This document shows, one piece after another, positions 58,946-64,000 of a DNA stretch of 64,000 bases. The notes below the pieces were generated by a model. That model did no database searches. It saw only the letters and a program-made list of their open reading frames with translations, and was not told the origin of the DNA. The first letter of the stretch is position 1. Each line of letters begins with the position of its first letter. The position numbers were made by a program, and so were the translations under genes. Origin of the DNA: Gari tellinella (taxonomy: Eukaryota > Mollusca > Bivalvia > Cardiida > Psammobiidae); contig OV277863.1 in the NCBI GenBank assembly GCA_922989275.2, positions 47,288,999 through 47,352,998 on the forward strand. Reading direction: 5' to 3'.

Positions 58946-60990
58946 AGATTGCAATGTTGCTTTATTTAATTGTTGTGTTATATAAGTTTGATTGTATGTG
59001 ATCGCTACAAGGTTATATATACATTCCCATTATAGGGACAGACCTGTATTGATTGAAGATGTTTGGTAAACAGTGCATGAGATATAAGCTTGAAATTATT
59101 TTGCAGTTTCTGGAATGTGCACGGTATATGCATCACAAAGTTGAATGACCGGTTTCAAAATAATTACATGTAATGTTCATCATATAGGTTTGGAAAGAGT
59201 TGTATGTGCAATAGCACAGAGCAATAATGAAATAATCAAATAATTATTCAATTGTCACGTTTTAGGACTGCTTTTCTGTTGGTTTCCTTTCAGTAAGCTT
59301 CTGTATATTTTGGCCATAGATATCTTGAAATAAACTAGATCGGATGTAGGTCAATCAGCTGTGGTCATTGAAAAACACCATCTTTGAAGATGATGTTACG
59401 CAAAAAAATTGGTCTAGTGTGCGTCGTATTGCGGTTGACAGATAACGTTATACGCTAGGTTGAGGTAAACCTGTCTACGTAGTCGGTACCTCATTTACTA
59501 CAGAACCTATCCATAGATAATATGATTAGCCAATTGATTCTAGTGATTCTAGTCAGTTTAATAGGAATTATTATTGTTTCATGCTTATTAACATTTGATT
59601 TAGTTTTTATGATGCATATTGATGTTGGAGCGAAATGTTTGATACATCTTCCAATATAGCTTCTTTCTGACTGTTGACCAATGGGAGCCTAGCACTAGGT
59701 GCCTGATCTAGTCTATTTTAAGATATTTATGATTTTAGCACAGTCTGACTGTTAAAATGTTGCAATATTAGACTAAAAAGAGTTATGGGGTTAACTCTTT
59801 GACCACCAAGTAACTCTTATGGGTTAATAAGTTCCTTGTGAATCTTTTAATTTCCGTGAAATTATAGGTAGTTTAATAAATATTGGTCTAAATTAGATAA
59901 AAAAGTGCAGACCCTGATCAGAGAGCTCCCATAGGAGCCCTCTGATCTGGGTCTACACTATTGTCAAATGTATAGAGTATATCTTTTAAACAGGTCGATG
60001 GTATTGAAAAAGTTAAATAGGTTTGGTTGTATAAGGAATCCGCTATTTGAAATATATCAGAAGTTTTGGGTAATACTCGAGATGAACAGTATATGACTTG
60101 GAATAATTTGGTTACAAGTTCAAATTGTTCATGTACATTTAGGAATCAGATAGGGCAGATATTTTCTACAGAATTAGTCAAGATGCATGCAAAGAATATC
60201 TCAGTGATGGAAGCAAGTAAATCAAATCAAACTTCATGCAAATTGAAACGAAGCGCTGCTTGGAGCCACAGAGATAAGCCTATTAAATTTTGTCTCTGAA
60301 AATGTCAATCATGAACTACAGAATAATTACAAAGTTTTAAGATACAGATCAGATGTCTGAAAATGTGAATGTCTGATCGGGATAACGAATGGTTTTAACT
60401 TAAATTGAATTTTATATAAAATTGGAAGGCTGCATAAAATTTAAATTGAAGACAGAGTTGCCACAAAAGACACAGGGACTGGGTTCCATAAAACAGCCTT
60501 GATTCTGAGTGAAAAGGTGCATACTGAGATTTGTACATACTAGCCAACTTCTCTCATGAATAATTTAAGAAATAACATCAAATCTTATTTATAGATAAGC
60601 TAAAGTAACAGTTTATGGTGTCAAAATTCCCTTGATATATTGGATAACGTTCATCTTTTGAGAGGAATTGATTTGAAAAGTTTCTGTATTGGCACCAAGC
60701 TGAAGAATGTTGAAAATAAAGTTGAACATTGTGCTTTTCATGTCTTCTAATTTTTTGCTTATCTGTAATCAACATTATGAAACTTTATCAAAAGGAGAAA
60801 GTTCTTTCTTTCCCTGTATATTGAGCACCAGCTAGACATTCTGTCTGCTCTAACACATAAATGACCCAGCATATCAGATCTGATCATTGATGTATTATTG
60901 TCATTTTTCTCCAAGTTGTATATATGATATCTGCATATGAAGAAGTCCATGTTTTATCTGGGTTCTGTCCTTACAAGATTCAATGAAGCT
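58946..60990. other. No gene; one M6 palindrome at 59905-59965
   Basis: GCAGACCCTGATCAGAGAGC / GCCCTCTGATCTGGGTCTAC is the M6 core. Frames at 60066-60299 and 60578-60950 match no family. Confidence 0.5.
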
Positions 60991-60996
60991 ATGAGA

Positions 60997-61189
60997 CAGG
61001 GCTCCAGATAAGGGGAGTATTTCAAAAACTAAAATCTTCATTTCTGTTTTAAACCATATGGTGTCAATACTCAATAGAATCGTCTCATAGAGACGATTCT
61101 AATGAGTAGTAACACCATAGGATTTGGTGCTGTATGAGAGAAAAAATGTTGGATTTGTACAGATTACTCCCCCGTTATCAGGAGCCCTG
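60997..61189 (+). mobile_element. M4 MITE flanked by a 25 bp direct repeat
   Basis: CAGGGCTCCAGATAAG to CAGGAGCCCTG. TTACAAGATTCAATGAAGCT.. (60971-60995) recurs as TTATAAGATTCAATGAAGCT.. (61191-61215) with one mismatch in 25. Confidence 0.87.
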
Positions 61190-61316
61190 CTTATAAGATT
61201 CAATGAAGCTATGAGGGATATGACTGCAGCTTATATTTCTCTTGTTTACCATATCAGTAAGTCAGAAAATCTCCCAGGAAGCTGAATATTCCTAGAAAGA
61301 TAATGTGTGCCAAGTT

Positions 61317-62162
61317 TTTAGCTCACCTGAGCACAAAGTACTCAAGGTGAGCTTTTGTGGTCGGTCTTTGTCCGGCGTCCGTCGTGCGTCAACATCTTCT
61401 TCTCCAAAACCACTGGCTGGATTGCAACCAAACTTCACAGGAATGTTCCTTGGGTCAAGCTCTTTCAAAGTTGTTCAAAGAATTTGAAACAATGCAGAAC
61501 TCTGGTTGCCATGGCAACCAAAGTGAAAAAATAAGGAAATCTTAACAAATCTTGTCAAAACCACAAGGGCCAGAGCTTTGATATTTGGCACATGGCATCA
61601 TCTACAAGATTATTCCTCTATCAAAGTTGTTCAAATTTTCCCCCTTGGGTCAATATTGACCCCGTCTTGGGGGGTCACCGTTTTACATAGAGTTATATAG
61701 TGAAAATTCAAACATCATTTTCTCTGAAACCAATATGACCAGAGCTTTGATATTTGGCATGGTATAACTTCTAGAGGTATTTGACATATATTTACTCAGT
61801 AACCAATATGGCCAGAGCTTTGATATTTGGCATGATGTAACTTTTAGAGGTTCTTCACATATATGGATGAATTGGTTCTAGTCTGTTGCATATCTGGGTC
61901 ACCGGAGCTAAAAATAGATTTTTTCAATAAAAACTTCAAAAATCTTCTTGTCTGAAACCATAGTACACTGAGTTTAGATATGTTGCACATATCATCATCT
62001 ACAGGTCCTCTATCAAAGTTGTTCAATTTTTGCCCCTGGGGTCAAAATTGGCTCCGCCCTGGGGTCACCTTTTACAAATCTTCTTTTCTGAAATCACGTG
62101 ACCCATCCTAGTGTCACCATGGTCAGGTGAGCGATCAAGGGCCATTCTGGCCCTCTTGTTTA
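61317..62162 (+). mobile_element. Family H element, copy G, with 7 bp direct repeats
   Basis: AGCTCACCTGAGCACAAAGT, ACTCAAGGTGAGCT hairpin at the left; CAGGTGAGCGATCAAGGGCC, ATTC, TGGCCCTCTTGTTT at the right. CCAAGTT lies at 61310-61316 and 62163-62169. The interior has about three modules like those of copy E in the opposite orientation. Confidence 0.88.
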
Positions 62163-62234
62163 CCAAGTTATTCAACACTTGGTATATTCTGTAACCTGTT
62201 CCTGAACAGAAGTGTGCTGTATGATACTTTTACC

Positions 62235-62454
62235 TATTCTTCTGCAAAGGCATCTTGGGAGCAGCCAGACGAGAGGAGTAAATTTAACAAATCCAATATT
62301 TTTTTCCACTCATTTCAGCACAAAATCCATGGTATTACTACTCATTAGAATCATCTTGAAAGAGACAATTTTAATGAGTAGTGACACCGTAGGGTTTAAT
62401 GTACTAATAAAAATTTTAGTTTTTGAAATACTCCCCATATCATTCTGGAGCCCC
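62235..62454 (-). mobile_element. M4 MITE, one end eroded
   Basis: GGTATTACTACTCATTAGAA and ATGAGTAGTGACACCGTAGG core, right end CATTCTGGAGCCCC. Confidence 0.77.
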
Positions 62455-63185
62455 ACTTTAATGGAGACCTCTGCAGTTCTTCATTACCAATACACTCAAA
62501 TGAAATTCACTGATGGTAAATCTGGAAATTACTTAAATATTTAACCATCATTGCATATTGGCACAATCCACATATAATAGTTAAAATTCGAATTTGACAT
62601 TTTGACATGTGAAAGACCCTGAAAGGTTATTAAACTCAATTTCATTGTACTTTCAGAAATCTAAGGATGCAGAAAGGCATTGGCCTCATATAGTTTTATA
62701 AATTCGCAGGGGAATTGGTTTTAAAGCATAAATTTACATGTCAAAATTAATTTACGCCAAGAGCCATTTTAAAATCTGAGCAGTTTTCTGCTTAGTTTAC
62801 ATGTTGCTCTTAGGAGTTACATACCCACAACAGTGTTATGACAACACATTTTGGATAAGCAATTTGTATTACAGGTTAGTGAGGAAAGGTTTAATAATCA
62901 TTAGAAGCCCTGAGTCTAAAATTTGTCCATTTGAACATATATGATAACAGGGGTATAACTTAAATCCTTCTCCGGCTGAATAATCATTTGTAAACTCCAC
63001 CTATGAACATCTATTGTCTGAACTGTTACATTAGCTAATAAAATCAAGAAAATTTCCCCTTAGAAAGAGTGAATACTCATGTTAAACCAAACCTATAGGA
63101 AAATAGTAGACACTGATCAGACAACTTCAGGAGCTACATCTGATTTGGGTCTACACTGTTGTCAAAAATCGTCAATGTGTGCCTG
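62455..63185. other. No gene; M6 palindrome at about 63105-63165
   Basis: GTAGACACTGATCAGACAAC and ATCTGATTTGGGTCTACACT are inverted. Nothing else recognised. Confidence 0.5.
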
Positions 63186-63190
63186 TAGCA

Positions 63191-63421
63191 GGAGAATCGT
63201 TAACATTTATCATGCTTAATTGTCGTCTGCTTCAAATATATTGTCTGCAAAAAAAATCAACATTGATTTAGTTGTTTCAATGTTTTTTTATCTGAAAAAA
63301 GTTAAAAATGAGTGACAAACAGTTTGGATCCAGATCAGATGCCGCATGACGCGGCATCTGATCTGGATCCAAACTGTTATCAAATGATGGCCAGGTCACG
63401 CTTAGTATGATAAGGGTTAAC
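63191..63421 (+). mobile_element. M5 TTAA MITE with BamHI-like palindrome
   Basis: GTTAACATTTATCATGCTTA and GCTTAGTATGATAAGGGTTAAC ends (only partial quotes). Core TTTGGATCCAGATCAGATGC, CGCATGACGCG, GCATCTGATCTGGATCCAAA: a near-perfect hairpin of about 29 bp arms. Confidence 0.85.
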
Positions 63422-63609
63422 ACTAGCACTATAATAATAATAACGACTCAGATCTGATCAACTAACAAATCATAACCCACTGATAGAAGCAATCAGTTAT
63501 CTTTGGAATAGAGTGATGTGAAGATATTCTTTACTCTATTCTATGTATTCTATATACTGGTTTCTCATAACAGTTTGCATAAGAATTGAATTTGTTACCA
63601 GGTCCATTA

Positions 63610-63852
63610 TTAACTCGTTCATCCCTGAAACTTTAATGGGACAATACCTTTTGCCAATTAAGTCTAGTCCATTTATAAATATTGAGGGGTTGTTTTCTGC
63701 AATGTATTGCAAAATGACAAACAGTGTAAACCCTGATCATAGGGCTCCTGTAGGAGACCTCTTATCAGGGTTTACACTGTATAATACAAGTGTACTCTTT
63801 ATGGGTACACTGTGTTGGTCAATGATGAGTACCGGTATACTTGTCACTTAGG
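63610..63852 (+). mobile_element. M6 MITE, the best-preserved copy
   Basis: TTAACTCGTTCATCCCTGAA at the left, the AGTCTAGTCCATTTATAAAT and TGCAAAATGACAAACAGTGT blocks, core ACCCTGATCATAGGGCTCCT / AGGAGACCTCTTATCAGGGT, then TACACTGTGTTGGTCAATGA and an end near GTCACTTAGG. Confidence 0.8.
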
Positions 63853-64000
63853 ATTTGATGCCCTTTGATGCTTATCTTACAGAGAAATATTTCAACCTGT
63901 ACCTGATTACTTGAGTTTAATCATTTATTTTTTTTAAAGTGGATCTCAAACCTAACTTCACTTGCACAATAGTGTCAGGGAGAGAGATTTGTTCATTAGA

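Noticed and set aside
60066..60299. 77-codon + strand frame
   Set aside because: No ATG start, no domain, AT-rich surroundings.

Overview
This is animal genomic DNA from one locus of an intron-rich, repeat-rich, AT-rich genome. Short exons with GT..AG junctions, dense hairpin-forming transposons, a V-type tRNA-derived SINE and CR1/Jockey-type LINE remnants point to a marine bivalve mollusc, probably a heterodont clam. The phylum is inferred from the repeats; no species is claimed.

Two protein genes can be rebuilt completely. (1) SPDL1/Spindly on the + strand, coding exons 11525-24469, ten coding exons, 578 aa: the dynein-dynactin adaptor of the kinetochore corona. It has a CC1 box, the GNSIF Spindly motif at residues 254-258 and a C-terminal CKSQ farnesylation box. 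(2) UBA52/RpL40 on the - strand, coding exons 41484-36450, four coding exons, 128 aa: ubiquitin fused to ribosomal protein L40, with a poly(A) signal at 36406-36401 and a likely TOP-type first exon near 44526-44548. There is also one 5S rRNA-like gene (53606-53725).

Layout. 1-11 kb: the end of a LINE reverse transcriptase, dispersed and tandem repeats, a 2.3 kb hairpin-ended element, and a broken LINE RT on the - strand (9951-10971). 11.5-24.5 kb: SPDL1, whose introns hold several families of palindromic MITEs. 24.5-36 kb: repeats only, including nested TTAA-type MITEs (25.6-26.2 kb), a Tc1/mariner-like element with ~210 bp inverted repeats split by another transposon (26.4-27.9 kb), a 162 bp tandem array (31.1-32.2 kb) and hairpin-ended elements (32.9-35.6 kb). 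36.4-44.6 kb: UBA52 with transposon-filled introns. 44.6-64 kb: no gene I can support except the 5S copy. It holds MITEs, a 74 bp minisatellite (52.1-53.2 kb) interrupted by a ~970 bp insertion carrying the 5S sequence, a SINE and another hairpin-ended element.

The two protein genes are functionally unrelated (chromosome segregation and translation) and lie tail to tail. The most unusual content is the transposon layer: several unrelated hairpin-rich families, TTAA MITEs inserted in the palindromic TTAA centre of their own kind, modular elements whose ends are hairpins while their interiors are swapped tandem modules, and a 5S rRNA unit joined to a dispersed tail.
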